Of a stretch of 64,000 nt of DNA, positions 1-9,895 are shown piece after piece. This DNA is from Symsagittifera roscoffensis. Lineage: Eukaryota > Xenacoelomorpha > Acoela > Convolutidae. A program made the translations under genes and the position numbers. The notes below the pieces were generated by a model. That model was not told the DNA's origin and ran no database searches. It was given only the letters and a program-made list of their open reading frames with translations. The stretch spans positions 5,306,411 to 5,370,410 of the forward strand of contig NC_087064.1 in assembly GCF_963678635.1 (NCBI RefSeq), given 5' to 3'. Numbering within the stretch: position 1 is the first letter of the stretch; each line of letters starts with the position of its first letter.

Positions 1-458
1 CCGTCATGATCCAACGTTTTCATCGTTTCAAAACCCGTCATGATCCAACGTTTTCATCGTTTCAAAGCCCGTCATGGTCCAACGTTTTCATCGTTTCAAA
101 ACCCGTCATGATCCAACGTTTTCATCGTTTCAAAACCCGTCATGATCCAACGTTTTCATCGTTTCAAAAACCCGTCATGATATAACGTTTTCATCGTTTC
201 AAAACCCGTCATGATCCAACGTTTTCATCGTTTCAAAACCCGTCATGATCCAACGTTTTCATCGTTTCAAAACCCGTCGTGATCCAACGTTTTCATCGTT
301 TCAAAACCCGTCATGATCCAACGTTTTCATCGTTTAAAAACGCGTCATGATCCAACGTTTTCATCGTTTCAAAACCCGTCATGATCCAACGTTTTGATCG
401 TTTCAAAACCCGTCATGATCCAACGTTTTCATCGTTTCAAAACCCGTCGTTTCAAAAC
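1..458. repeat. 34-bp minisatellite
   Basis: About 13.5 head-to-tail copies of a 34-bp unit beginning CCGTCATGATCCAACG, differing by single substitutions. There are no unique spacers between units, so this is a simple tandem array and not a CRISPR. It starts at the window edge and may extend further left. Confidence 0.95.
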
Positions 459-670
459 CCATGCCAGAAGAATACGCGAAAAATAATAATAATTCTTAAC
501 CAGAGGCACAACGTCGATAATTTAGTTTCTTAAACACCTCTTAATTCCTGTTTGATTTATTGTGCATTGTACTCGCCTATGGGCCGAGAGGGAACCGAAA
601 ATGAGCAGAATGGAGACATAATTTACAACGGTGAAACTGGAAATGAACAAACCGGAGAAAGCCAAGAAAA
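459..670. other. Unassigned intronic or intergenic sequence
   Basis: No exon with splice sites is evident. The motif AATTCCTGTTTGATTTATT at about 543 matches the left border of the 1.6-kb repeat that begins at 671, so a solo border fragment of that family may sit here. Confidence 0.4.
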
Positions 671-730
671 TTCCTGTTTGATTTATTAAACAAGTATTAT
701 GAAAACGTTTTTTTTTCCAGATGAGATCTG

Positions 731-773
<43 letters not shown>

Positions 774-2396
774 AGACGCTTTTTCGAAAAATTCGCTTTC
801 CCAAAAAACTACCCGTCAGATTCTCATAAAAGTGGTACCAATGGATTCAGTAGCGTTTCACCTACCTGCCTGCATGAAATTTAGGGCAATTTTTACCCTA
901 CCCCACCCCCTACGGTCTTAGAAAAGCTTCACAACTCGGTACTTTTTTCACTTTTTGCCCATTTTTTCGGAAATTTTCGATTTCCTCAAAAACTACCCGT
1001 CCAGATTTGGGATTAAGGATTTAATCGATAGACCAGGTTGTAGGAACCCCCCATGCACAAGCGGCTGGTCCCTAATTTGCTTAGGGGAAGAGCTATAGAC
1101 TTAGGAAAAGTCACTTTTTTGATTTTTTTGCCTATTTTTTCGGAAAGTATCGATTTCCTCAAAAACTACCCATCCAGATTTAGAATTAAGGGTTTAATCG
1201 ATAGACCAGGTTGTAGGAAACTCCCATGCACAAGCGGCTGGTCCCTAATTTGCTTAGGGGAAGAGCTATAGACTTAGGAAAAGTCACTTTTTTGATTTTT
1301 TTGCCTATTTTTTCGGAAATTATCGATTTCCTCAAAAACTACCCATCCAGATTTGGAATTAAGGGTTTAATCGATAGACGAGGTTGTAAGAAACTCCCGC
1401 GCACAAGCGGCTGGTCCTTAACTTGCCTAGGGGAAGAGCTATAGACTTAGGAAAAGTCACTTTTTTGGCCTTTTTTCAAATCTTTCCGATTTCCTCAAAA
1501 ACTACCCGTCCAGATTTGGGATTAAGGATTTAATCGATAGACCAGGTTGTAGGAACCCCCCATGCACAAGCGGCTGGTCCCTAATTTGCTTAGGGGAAGA
1601 GCTATAGACTTAGGAAAAGTCACTTTTTTGATTTTTTTGCCTATTTTTTCGGAAAGTATCGATTTCCTCAAAAACTACCCATCCAGATTTAGAATTAAGG
1701 GTTTAATCGATAGACCAGGTTGTAGGAAACTCCCATGCACAAGCGGCTGGTCCCTAATTTGCTTAGGGGAAGAGCTGTAGACTTAGGAAAAGTCACTTTT
1801 TTGACTTTTTGGCCTTTTTTCAAACTTTTTCGATTTCTTCAAAAACTACCCATCCAGATATGGGATTAAGGGTTTAATCGATAGACCAGGTTGTAGGAAA
1901 CTCCCCTGCCAAAGCGGCTGGTCCTTAATTTGTCTCGGGGAAGAGCTGTACACTTAGGAAAAGTTTTTTTAGAAGTTTTTTGGCATTGGAACAAAGATTC
2001 AATATACTTATTGTGTGTATTTTTTAGACAATGGAATCCGCTATGCTTACGTTTTCTCGCTTTTGCTTGGTGCTATTGGCTTTGTGTTGAGTTTTTTTGT
2101 ATGGTTCGAAGAAGTCCAACGAGAAGTTGCACGAGTTACGCTAGTTCTCTTTAATCAGGTCGGTTTGTTCCAGAACGTTTTTGTGATGTCAGTTATAGTC
2201 AACATATTATAGTCATATTTGCAATGCTTGGACAAAAGCGTTACCAATGAATGCATAAGCTTCTCTTTCACTTTTTTTTGCGTAGGAAGGGCGCTATCGA
2301 CTTGAGAAACCTGAAATTTTAAAACAATTTTAAAATAATCAATATTAAAATAATCAAACAGGTCTCTCCAGCTTTCAGCTGGGCCCCTAGTTTAGT
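671..2396 (+). repeat. 1.6-kb dispersed repeat, copy 1
   Basis: Same left border (ATTCCTGTTTGATTTATTAAAC) and right border (AGCTGGGCCCCTAGTTT) as the copy at 3776-5369. The core is a tandem array of about six monomers of 162-175 bp, recognisable by CACAAGCGGCTGGTCC near 1057, 1230, 1402, 1566, 1739 and 1912. The block at 1040-1230 recurs almost exactly at 1549-1740, a higher-order duplication. The 72-codon frames inside it are by-products of the monomer and not genes. A T homopolymer of about 40 lies at 733-772. Confidence 0.85.
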
Positions 2397-3145
2397 CCAT
2401 AATCTCGTGGAAAATCGTTCTAAGGATGTTTGTTTTATTGAGTATTTTTGATTATACAAATACTGATCTAAGCGTCTTGAGCCTATTGGAATTCAAGTAA
2501 TTCTATAATTAGTAATTAAAAAAGGTACGAGTTTAGATATTTTTGGTGATGTATTTTTTTCCAGTTTCGATAACTGCATGCAAAATTGATTAGAAAATTG
2601 AAGTATTTTAAGTTTAAAACAAGTGAAATATCATTTAACTTGTTAAGAGTCGATGTAAGTTAACTCAAATTTACTCCTTCGCGATTTGACTTATGATTTC
2701 TTTGCAAGTTCAGCTTATTTTATCTGTTAAAAGAAAGGCAAACTAACTGCACTATCAAACAACAAGTGTAAAGGTCACTAAGAGGTGATCGACTTCTAGT
2801 TTCGAAAAAAGAATAATTGAACTTTCAGATTTCCCAGCGGAATCGAACATTTACCTACCTATTAATCCGGTTTTTTCTCAAATTGGGTTAGTTTTCTCAG
2901 AAAATGTCAATCATAATTTGTTTAGAAATTCAAAGAGCTTCAATGCCATCTATGTTTTTCAATTTTTGAAAGTTAAACTTTTATCCAAAAAAACAAAGGC
3001 TGTATTTTTTTCTGTTTATTTGAGTTCATTGAATTTTTTCGAACTGTCTGCTGGCTATGTTTTTAGCTTTTGATTTTTACGGTTTTCAAATAGGATTTGA
3101 AACACTGAATCAACTAATAATACATCCTGATTTTGTTCGTGGTAG
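2397..3145. other. CFAP70 intron with dispersed repeat family C
   Basis: No exon seen. Bases about 2735-3085 resemble 7300-7580 and the block at 9583-9895: shared motifs include a CTAGTTTCGAAA-like segment, CAGATTTCCCAGC, a run of ACCTA, and AACTGTCTGCTGGCTATG at the right end. This is a diverged dispersed repeat of about 300 bp. Confidence 0.5.
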
Positions 3146-3436
3146 ATCTGACTACTCCTGATGGCGCGGCAGAAGTGGCCCTCGAGGACCAAAACCAGAC
3201 AAGTTCGGACGTCCAGAAGTCAGCCTCTGGAGCTGCACAGCCTGACGATGCGGAAGCAGTTGATCTGAATGCCAGTGCGGCGAACAGGTCTACATCTTCG
3301 GCACTGAACAACACGGCAGCTGGTGCTTCTAATTCCTCCGCTAATGCGGCGAAGAGGTCGAGCGTGAATAGTGGAGCAAAAGTGACTGCAACCAGTCCAA
3401 ACCCGACGAGTAAAGATGGAAAGAAGAAAGGAAAGG
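3146..3436 (+). CDS. CFAP70: CFAP70 exon: low-complexity linker
   Basis: Acceptor GGTAG|AT, donor AAGG|GTCAGT. It begins with the last two bases of a codon and leaves one base over, which matches the next exon. It encodes an Ala/Ser/Asn/Asp-rich segment ending in a Lys/Gly-rich stretch, with no recognisable domain. Assignment to CFAP70 rests on phase and order, so it is less certain than the TPR exons. Confidence 0.65.
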
Positions 3437-6400
3437 GTCAGTTGTTTTAAAAACAGCATTGTAATAATTGAGTCGATTCATTTTCTCTACGAAATGAGCA
3501 AGGCTTAATAAAGCTTTCCAAACGATTAGAAAGGTTTTATGACTTTTTCCGAATGGATTTTTTTGACTTCTCCGTCTTTTTTTCTTTTTGGCATTTTTGT
3601 GTTTGCGAAATGCAGCTTTACCTATGCATGCAGCTTTGCCTGTTTTGAATCATTCCGTACTTGTGATTAGCAAGCATTTGGTATCCGTTTAGTCTTGCAA
3701 AGCTGGAAATTTAATTGTTACCAGCGTTCGCGCGTCTTAGTGCATCAATTGAGTTGCATTTATGTGATGATTCAAAATTCCTGTTTGATTTATTAAACAG
3801 GTATTATGAAAACGTTTTTTTTTTTCCAGATGAGATCTGGATTTTTTTTTTTTTTTTAATAATTTTTTTTTTTTGAGACGCTTTTTCGAAAAATTCGCTT
3901 TCCCAAAAAACTACCCGTCAGATTCTCATAAAAGTGGTACCAATGGATTCAGTAGCGTTTCACCTACCTGCCTGCATGAAATGTAGGGCAATTTTTACCC
4001 TACCCCACCCCCTACGGTCTTAGAAAAGCTTCACAACTCGGTACTTTTTTCACTTTTTGCCCATTTTTTCGGAAATTTTCGATTTCCTCAAAAACTACCC
4101 GTCCAGATTTGAGATTAAGGGTTTAATCGATAGACCAGGTTGTAGGAAACTCCCATGCACAAGCGGCTGGTCCCTAATTTGCTTAGGGGAAGAGCTATAG
4201 ACTTAGGAAAAGTCACTTTTTTGATTTTTTTGCCTATTTTTTCGGAAATTATCGATTTCCTCAAAAACTACCCATCCAGATTTGGAATTAAGGGTTTAAT
4301 CGATAGACCAGGTTGTAGGAAACTCCCCCGCACAAGCGGCTGGTCCTTAACTTGCCTAGGGGAAGAGCTATAGACTTAGGAATAGTCACTGTTTTGGCCT
4401 TTTTTCAAATCTTTCCGATTTCCTCAAAAACTACCCGTCCAGATTTGGGATTAAGGGTTTAATCGATAGACCAGGTTGTAGGAACCCCCCCTACACAAAC
4501 GGCTCGTCCCTAATTTGTCTAGGGGAAGAGCTATACACTTAGGAATAGTCAATTTTTCGGTTTTTAGGCCATTTTTTCAAACTTTTTCGATTTCTTCAAA
4601 AACTACCCATCCAGATTTGGGATTAAGGGTTTAATCGATAGACCAGGTTGTAGGAAACTCCCCTGCCCAAGCGGCTAGTCCTTATTTTGTCTCGGGGAAG
4701 AGCTGTACACTTAGGAAAAGTTTTTTTAAAAGTTTGTTGGCATTGGAACAAAGATTCAATATACTTATTGTGTGTATTTTTTAGACTATGGAATCCGCTA
4801 TGCTTACGTTTTCTCGCTTTTGCTTGGTGCTATTGGCTTTGTGTTGAGTTTTTTTGTATGGTTCGAAGAAGTCCAACGAGAAGTTGCACGAGTTACGCTA
4901 GTTCTCTTTAATCAGGTCGGTTTGTTCCAGAACGTTTTTGTGATGTCAGTTATAGTCAACATATTATAGTCATATTTGCAATGCTTGGACACAATTTAAT
5001 TAATTCGAAAATTAAAGAGTCGTTAGAAAAATGAAAAATACTTTATTTCATTAATGTTAGCTGGTTTGTGAAACACACATTTCACTTAATTCTAGTGAAT
5101 AATTATTCACATTGTTGAAGCATTGTGCATATGATTTTATTTTAAATATATTTAGCATGTAAACATGATTGATACGGTTTGCCTTGTCGCACTTGTTGCC
5201 TTGTCGCACCAAAGCGTTACCAATGAATGCATAAGCTTCTCTTTCACTTTTTTTGCGTAGGAAGGGCGCTATCGACTTGAGAAACCTGAAATTTTAAAAC
5301 AATTTTAAAATAATCAATATTAAAATAATCAAACAGGTCTCTCCAGCTTTCAGCTGGGCCCCTAGTTTCGACTATCAATTGAGTTTCTTTTATGTGTTAA
5401 TTCAAAATATTGACTGAATGTAGACGCTTCGAGGAACCAGACTCCGGCGGCAGCGGGGACTGGCAAGGCAGCAGACCAGACAGCGGATGAGGGCATGGGG
5501 GAGGATGAGGGTGAGGAGGACTGGGAACCACAGCCGCAGCAGAGCATCTACATGATCACAGCACAGTTCCTGCTCGACATCAACGCACTCAAGGTATCCG
5601 GTCTTAGTTTGAATAACGCCCATAGTTGTTGAGTGATGCGTTGTTAAGTTTGTTTCGGGTGGTATAAATAAAAGGATTCAAGGTATCCATCTGATAGAAA
5701 TGAACAATAGTGTCTCTCACTCGAGTTTTAAAATCCTCCATAGACCCCACTCCCTACCTGCAGCTGATTGTAAATTGTCAAAAATATTCGAAACACTTGT
5801 TATTCATTGTTTAAAACGTTTCGTCGCTATCAAATGTCACGTGTAGCTCTTACACAAAAAAAGACACCATATAGAAGAAAAGTGGAAATAAGTAAACTTT
5901 CAATTCACCAATTTCCAACCGAAGAAGCACTTTTCAAAACGAACGCACGATAACATCAATTCGGGACTCGGTTGTCTGAAGAAGTGTTTGTGTTTCAGTT
6001 GGCGGATCGTGCTCTTAGCCATGAGCTGACCAGTGGTACTCATGGAGGGGGAGGGGCATCGCTCCAGTATCATCTGAGTCTAGCCAGACTCAACCTCCAG
6101 ATGGGCAATTTGAGACAGGCTGAGAAGTCGGCCAGACAAGCCATATCCATTGACTTCAAGGTCAGATAGCCATACAACTCCAGATTCTGACGTTCGATCT
6201 GAAACCTGATTTGTTTCTTAACTACTTTTCTGCTCTATTTATACGAACATTCTCTATTGATGGATATATTTGAAGACTATAAATTGCATGCCCATAAATT
6301 ACTCTCGATTAATTATCCCAATCAAGTGTATAATTTGCCTCGTTACTATCAAGATAAGTCAAAATCGCCCACACGGACTGAATGAAATAATTGAAATAAA

Positions 6401-8582
6401 ATTTCAAAAACTGAAAGAAATAAAATGTATGAAATAGTGAATGAATTGTATTGATGTTGTTTGTGTAGAGTGGCGAGGCGTGGTCCTTGGACGGTCACGT
6501 GCACTTTGTGCGAGGAGAGAGTGAGGAGGCGAGAGTGTCTTACGAGAGAGTGCTCTCCTTCTCCCCTCCCTCCCCCCACATGCACTCCATATACCTCCGA
6601 CTGGCATCCATCTACCTCAAGGAGGGCAGGGTCGGTACAGTATTCTTTACTATTATTGCTCATGTTAGGGGGTTCTCATGACAGAAGCATCAAATGTCCG
6701 AATTTTATGCCCACCAATCAGAGTTGAGTATTCGAGAATTAAAAAGAAATCAGCGTTAAATTGAGTCAGTTTAAAGAGAATTGATAGTTTGAGATTTCTT
6801 GCCCACTCTTTTCTGTCGTGAGAAAAGCCCATCATCATTTCACATTTCATCAGCAACTGTTTTCAGAAGTTAAGGAAAGGAGCGCGAATTATAATTAAAT
6901 TCCTCAAAGCGTATCAACTATAGCACAACCCGTAGAATACTTCTGTGATACATTAAGTGCGATTGAGCCACTAGCTGAGCGACTATCACAGATAGTTCCT
7001 ATTACTTTCATTTTCGAATAATAATAACTAAAGAGATACACGCATACTTAAGCTGAAAAACCTTAAATTTCAGAATTTTTTTGAATCATTAAACGAAGTG
7101 AAGATACTGATTTAGGTCCTGAGTTTTTGAACGTAGTGAATAATGAACGTAGTGAAGACCCTTAAATAGGCCTTGGTGATTTTTTTTTCAGGAAAAAGTC
7201 TCTAATAACTACAGATGTGCATTCATATCATATATATTGATTCATTTATGAATGCACTTAGGTATATATGCACTTTTTGAGTTCAATTGAAATTCATCTG
7301 CTGAAAGTGACGTAAACTAGCACTCTCCAAATACGAAATGGCGCGAAAAAACGTGAACTATTTCTAGTTTCGAAAGTGGAATTTAATTTTTAGATTTCCA
7401 GCAGAATGAAAACTTTACCTGTTGATTTAGTTTTCTCAAGTTGGGTTAATGTTATCAAAAAAGTGCTAATCATAAATTGTTCTAGTAATTCAAAGATTTT
7501 TTCAACAAAGTCATTGTTTTTTGTTTCTTTGCGTTCATTACTCTTTTCCAATTGTCAGTTGGCTATGTTTTAATAAATTTTTGCATTAGTGAGGAGGTGG
7601 CTGATACTTACATGATTTCTCTAACCCTTAATTGATCTCAAAGAATTTATCCCATAAGGTTAATAAATTTTTGGTGAGCCCATATAAAGGTACTTGGCTG
7701 TTGTAGTCCAAATTCCTAAACTCTTGTTTTGTGCTTTGGAAGCTCGTTGTAATTGAGTGCTGTTTTCTCGAAGTTGCGGTTATAAATTTGTTAAAAAGGA
7801 TTGAAGACAACTTGCCTCAGTATAAACATAGATTACTGTTACAGTTTGAGGACGCCAAGTGTACTTACCTGCTGGCCTGTCGGGACTCGCCCTCTTGCAC
7901 TGCGTGGCATGGAGTGGGCGTGGCCTGCTACAGACTGGGTACTCTTCCAGAGGCTGAGGACGCTCTATGTGAGGCTAATATCTTGAATAACAGAGACCCA
8001 GAAGTGTGGGCTTATTTGACTCTGGTCTGTCTGCAAACTGGAAGGAGCTTCGAAGCGGAACAGTCGTACAAATACGCACTTAAGGTTTTCCATTGAGACA
8101 AATTTTGTCTATGATTCGAGAAAAATAGATTTATAATGCAAAGAAAGACTATTAAAGCAAAAACTACCGAGTCAAATACTGAGAAAACTATATCAAAGTA
8201 AGCATCTTAGATAGCCCAATAAAATTTTAGGAGGGTACAATCTCCAATTTGAAGTTGTAGTTTTTCGTTCAGTTTGTCCGGATAATTTAAATCAACAGAG
8301 AAAAAGACTGTTTAAACAAAAAAAGAACTAATTAAGCAAATCATATTTGTAAATATTGGTTATTTGCTTCTGTAATAATATAATATAATGCTCTTCTAGT
8401 TGCGAAGTTCTAGCATGAAATGAATTTAAAAATTATCATGATTGAAGTAAATTGTGTTAAAAATTTATGTCATCATTTAGAAGCCAAAATTGAATTTTTA
8501 GGTGGGATTGAACAACGACTCTTTGCTGAAAGAAATTCACGATCTTCAGAAACAAGTCGGATTCGGGGACCCATCCTTCTAG
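3146..8582 (+). CDS. CFAP70: CFAP70 (TTC18), C-terminal exons, partial gene
   Basis: Joined exons 3146-3436, 5424-5593, 5999-6160, 6469-6630, 7845-8084 and 8502-8582. CFAP70 is an axonemal protein of motile cilia and flagella, linked in animals to outer dynein arm function, with a C-terminal TPR block. Seen here: a low-complexity Ala/Ser/Asn linker, an acidic segment with an [11 protein letters not shown] motif, then about five TPR helix pairs, including the family-typical [10 protein letters not shown] and [11 protein letters not shown], and the family's terminal GFGDPSF before TAG. All introns have GT..AG ends and every junction keeps frame. The N-terminal half is left of the window. The gene converges on the DCC-like gene. 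Its last exon is present three times. I recognise the family from its C-terminal signature; no search was run. Confidence 0.9.
3437..3775. other. CFAP70 intron
   Basis: No further exon seen. Bases 3741-3776 (ATCAATTGAGTTGCATTT...) are repeated with a few changes at 5371-5406, so they flank the following 1.6-kb repeat as direct repeats. Confidence 0.5.
3776..5369 (+). repeat. 1.6-kb dispersed repeat, copy 2
   Basis: Second copy of the repeat at 671-2396, with four CACAAGCGGCTGG-type monomers instead of six. It carries about 220 bp (4990-5212) that copy 1 lacks at the matching point, after GCAATGCTTGGACA. That block ends in a short repeat of CCTTGTCGCAC. The copy is inserted in CFAP70 intron sequence between direct repeats of about 36 bp (3741-3776 and 5371-5406). 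Confidence 0.85.
5424..5593 (+). CDS. CFAP70: CFAP70 exon: acidic linker into first helix
   Basis: Acceptor GAATGTAG|AC, donor CTCAAG|GTATCC; phase 1 to phase 0. It encodes an Ala/Gly-rich then Asp/Glu-rich segment followed by [17 protein letters not shown], the helix that opens the CFAP70 TPR block. Confidence 0.85.
5594..5998. other. CFAP70 intron
   Basis: About 400 bp of unique-looking intron between GT donor and GTTTCAG acceptor; nothing else recognised. Confidence 0.6.
5999..6160 (+). CDS. CFAP70: CFAP70 exon: TPR
   Basis: Acceptor GTTTCAG|TTG, donor TTCAAG|GTCAGA, phase 0 at both ends, 54 codons. It contains the TPR pattern [20 protein letters not shown] followed by SARQAISID. Confidence 0.9.
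6161..6468. other. CFAP70 intron
   Basis: About 300 bp, AT-rich, nothing recognised. Confidence 0.6.
6469..6630 (+). CDS. CFAP70: CFAP70 exon: TPR
   Basis: Acceptor TTGTGTAG|AGT, donor GGCAGG|GTCGGT, phase 0 at both ends, 54 codons. It encodes TPR helices ([19 protein letters not shown], then [17 protein letters not shown]). Confidence 0.9.
6631..7844. other. CFAP70 intron with repeat family C
   Basis: No exon seen. Bases about 7300-7580 are a diverged copy of the repeat also found at about 2735-3085 and 9583-9895 (shared CTAGTTTCGAAAGTG, AGATTTCCAGCAGAA, CTCAAGTTGGGTTA). Confidence 0.5.
7845..8084 (+). CDS. CFAP70: CFAP70 exon: TPRs with [10 protein letters not shown] motif
   Basis: Acceptor TTACAG|TTT, donor CTTAAG|GTTTTC (a weak donor), phase 0 at both ends, 80 codons. 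It contains two TPRs, including the family-specific [14 protein letters not shown] and [11 protein letters not shown]. The next in-frame exon is any of the three copies of the terminal exon. Confidence 0.92.
8502..8582 (+). CDS. CFAP70: CFAP70 terminal exon, copy 1
   Basis: Acceptor TTTTTAG|GTG, then 26 codons and TAG. It encodes [18 protein letters not shown] followed by VGFGDPSF. Phase 0 joins directly to the exon ending at 8084. This is the nearest copy and the likely default. Confidence 0.92.
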   Translation: MGLNNDSLLKEIHDLQKQVGFGDPSF

Positions 8583-8660
8583 AAAGTTCTGTCCTTACCA
8601 TCCTCGCAACACTTATGTTCTTTGAACTCGAATTAAAATCTATCTATCCTACAAAATAGA

Positions 8661-8722
8661 TTTATTGTAAAAAACATATGTACAAAATGTAAACTGTATG
8701 TGTAAATATTGATGTAAATAAA
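8661..8722. promoter_or_regulatory. Opposed poly(A) signals, unit 1
   Basis: AATAAA on + at 8717-8722, about 135 nt after the CFAP70 stop. AATAAA on - (TTTATT at 8661-8666), about 260 nt after the DCC-like stop. The two 3' UTRs therefore overlap. The same pair occurs in the other units. Confidence 0.6.
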
Positions 8723-8928
8723 TCCCAAATTCTTGGATTTCGATCTAACTCAAATCTCTTCAAATCAATCATTCGTTTCAAAATCATAGATTAATTTTTT
8801 AAAAGGAAAAAGCATTCAGTCTTGCATAAGTTTTGTTTTCCGAAAATTTGAAAACTACTATTGGTAAATGTCATGAATAGATGATTTAGTTTTTACTGCA
8901 CTTGAATGAAACAGCTAGTTGTGTTTGA

Positions 8929-9039
8929 TCACAAGTTGTTGCTGATTTGGTTCACCCTGTTCATCAGTTCCATCATCCGCTCCGTAGCCTGGTTCACGTC
9001 TTCTTCGGTAGCAGCAGAGTTCAGTCGGTCCGACGAAGT
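8929..9039 (-). CDS. DCC/NEO1: DCC-like terminal exon (P3), distal copy
   Basis: Identical in sequence to 14948-15058: acceptor GTGCTTTAG|ACT, 36 codons, TGA. It is the copy farthest from the rest of the receptor gene. Use would require skipping two nearer copies. Confidence 0.7.
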   Translation of the reverse strand, partial: TSSDRLNSAATEEDVNQATERMMELMNRVNQISNNL

Positions 9040-9582
9040 CTAAAGCACAAATTCTTTATAATGCGCCACTACATTCTCTCATTGAAAACGTGCATAAAAA
9101 AACTCGAAATCTTGCAGATCAGTTTTTTCTGTGGAGAAGGTCCTGTCAGATACTCTTTAAAACAGCAAATGACAAGAGTTATAACTTGACTTTTAGTTTT
9201 AGGAGTTAACTTCAATTGTTAGGTTTTCGGAAAACGATAAAAGTGTGTTGGTATCCATCAGCATAAAGGTGGAAATATTTTTCAGTTGCCTTGACTTCAT
9301 ATTTATCGAACTGTCTGTTGGTTATGAAACGTAACTGGAAGCAAATGATATCAGTCAGCAGAAAAACTAAAAAATATAGAAACTTTTTGATAGCGATAGA
9401 ATTTGAGCTAAAAATCAAAAATTCTGTTTAAAATGACTTCAATGAACATTGTGAAATTTTAAGGTCGTGATGATTTTGATTTTTTTTTCAGGAAGACGAA
9501 AAATTTTTCACGCTCGATTTGATTTAGTAGTTTGATTTTGATTTCTTTTTTTAGTTCAGTTCAATTTTTCTCTTGAAGAAAC

Positions 9583-9895
9583 GCAAACTCTACTATCGAA
9601 CAGCAAGAGTGTAAATCTTTCGAAAAACGTAATCGACCTTTAGTTTCGAAAGTGAAATTTAACTTTCAGATTGCCCAGAAGAACAAACATTTTACCTATT
9701 GATCCAGTGTTCTGAAACTTGTGTAATTTATTCAAAAATTCTCGTTTACTCATCTTGAAACAAAAAGAGCTTTAAAATCACGCATGGTTTTTGAAGTTCG
9801 AAAATTGAAAATTTGCCAAACAAAAGATTATTATTTTTCCTGTTTTCTTGCGTTTATTGAATTTTTATCAACTGTCTGCTGGCTATACTTGAAAC
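9583..9895. repeat. Repeat family C copy within unit 1
   Basis: Shares AGTTTCGAAAGTGAAATT, CAGATTGCCCAG and AACTGTCTGCTGGCTAT with the CFAP70 intron copies at about 2735 and 7300. It is triplicated along with the unit. Confidence 0.5.

Noticed and set aside
1..458. Possible CRISPR array
   Set aside because: Units are contiguous 34-bp repeats with no unique spacers, and the genome is clearly eukaryotic; it is a minisatellite.
699..884. 61-codon frame with a poly-Phe run
   Set aside because: Produced by a T homopolymer inside the 1.6-kb repeat.
1053..1780. Repeated 72-codon frames starting [10 protein letters not shown]
   Set aside because: They are created by the 173-bp tandem monomer and run from one unit into the next; no splice context or protein signature.
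8420..8659. 79-codon frame over the CFAP70 terminal exon
   Set aside because: Wrong frame; the true exon frame reads through GFGDPSF and stops at 8582.
8947..9189. 80-codon + strand frame (MVHPVHQFHH...), present in all three units
   Set aside because: It is the antisense shadow of the receptor P3 exon.
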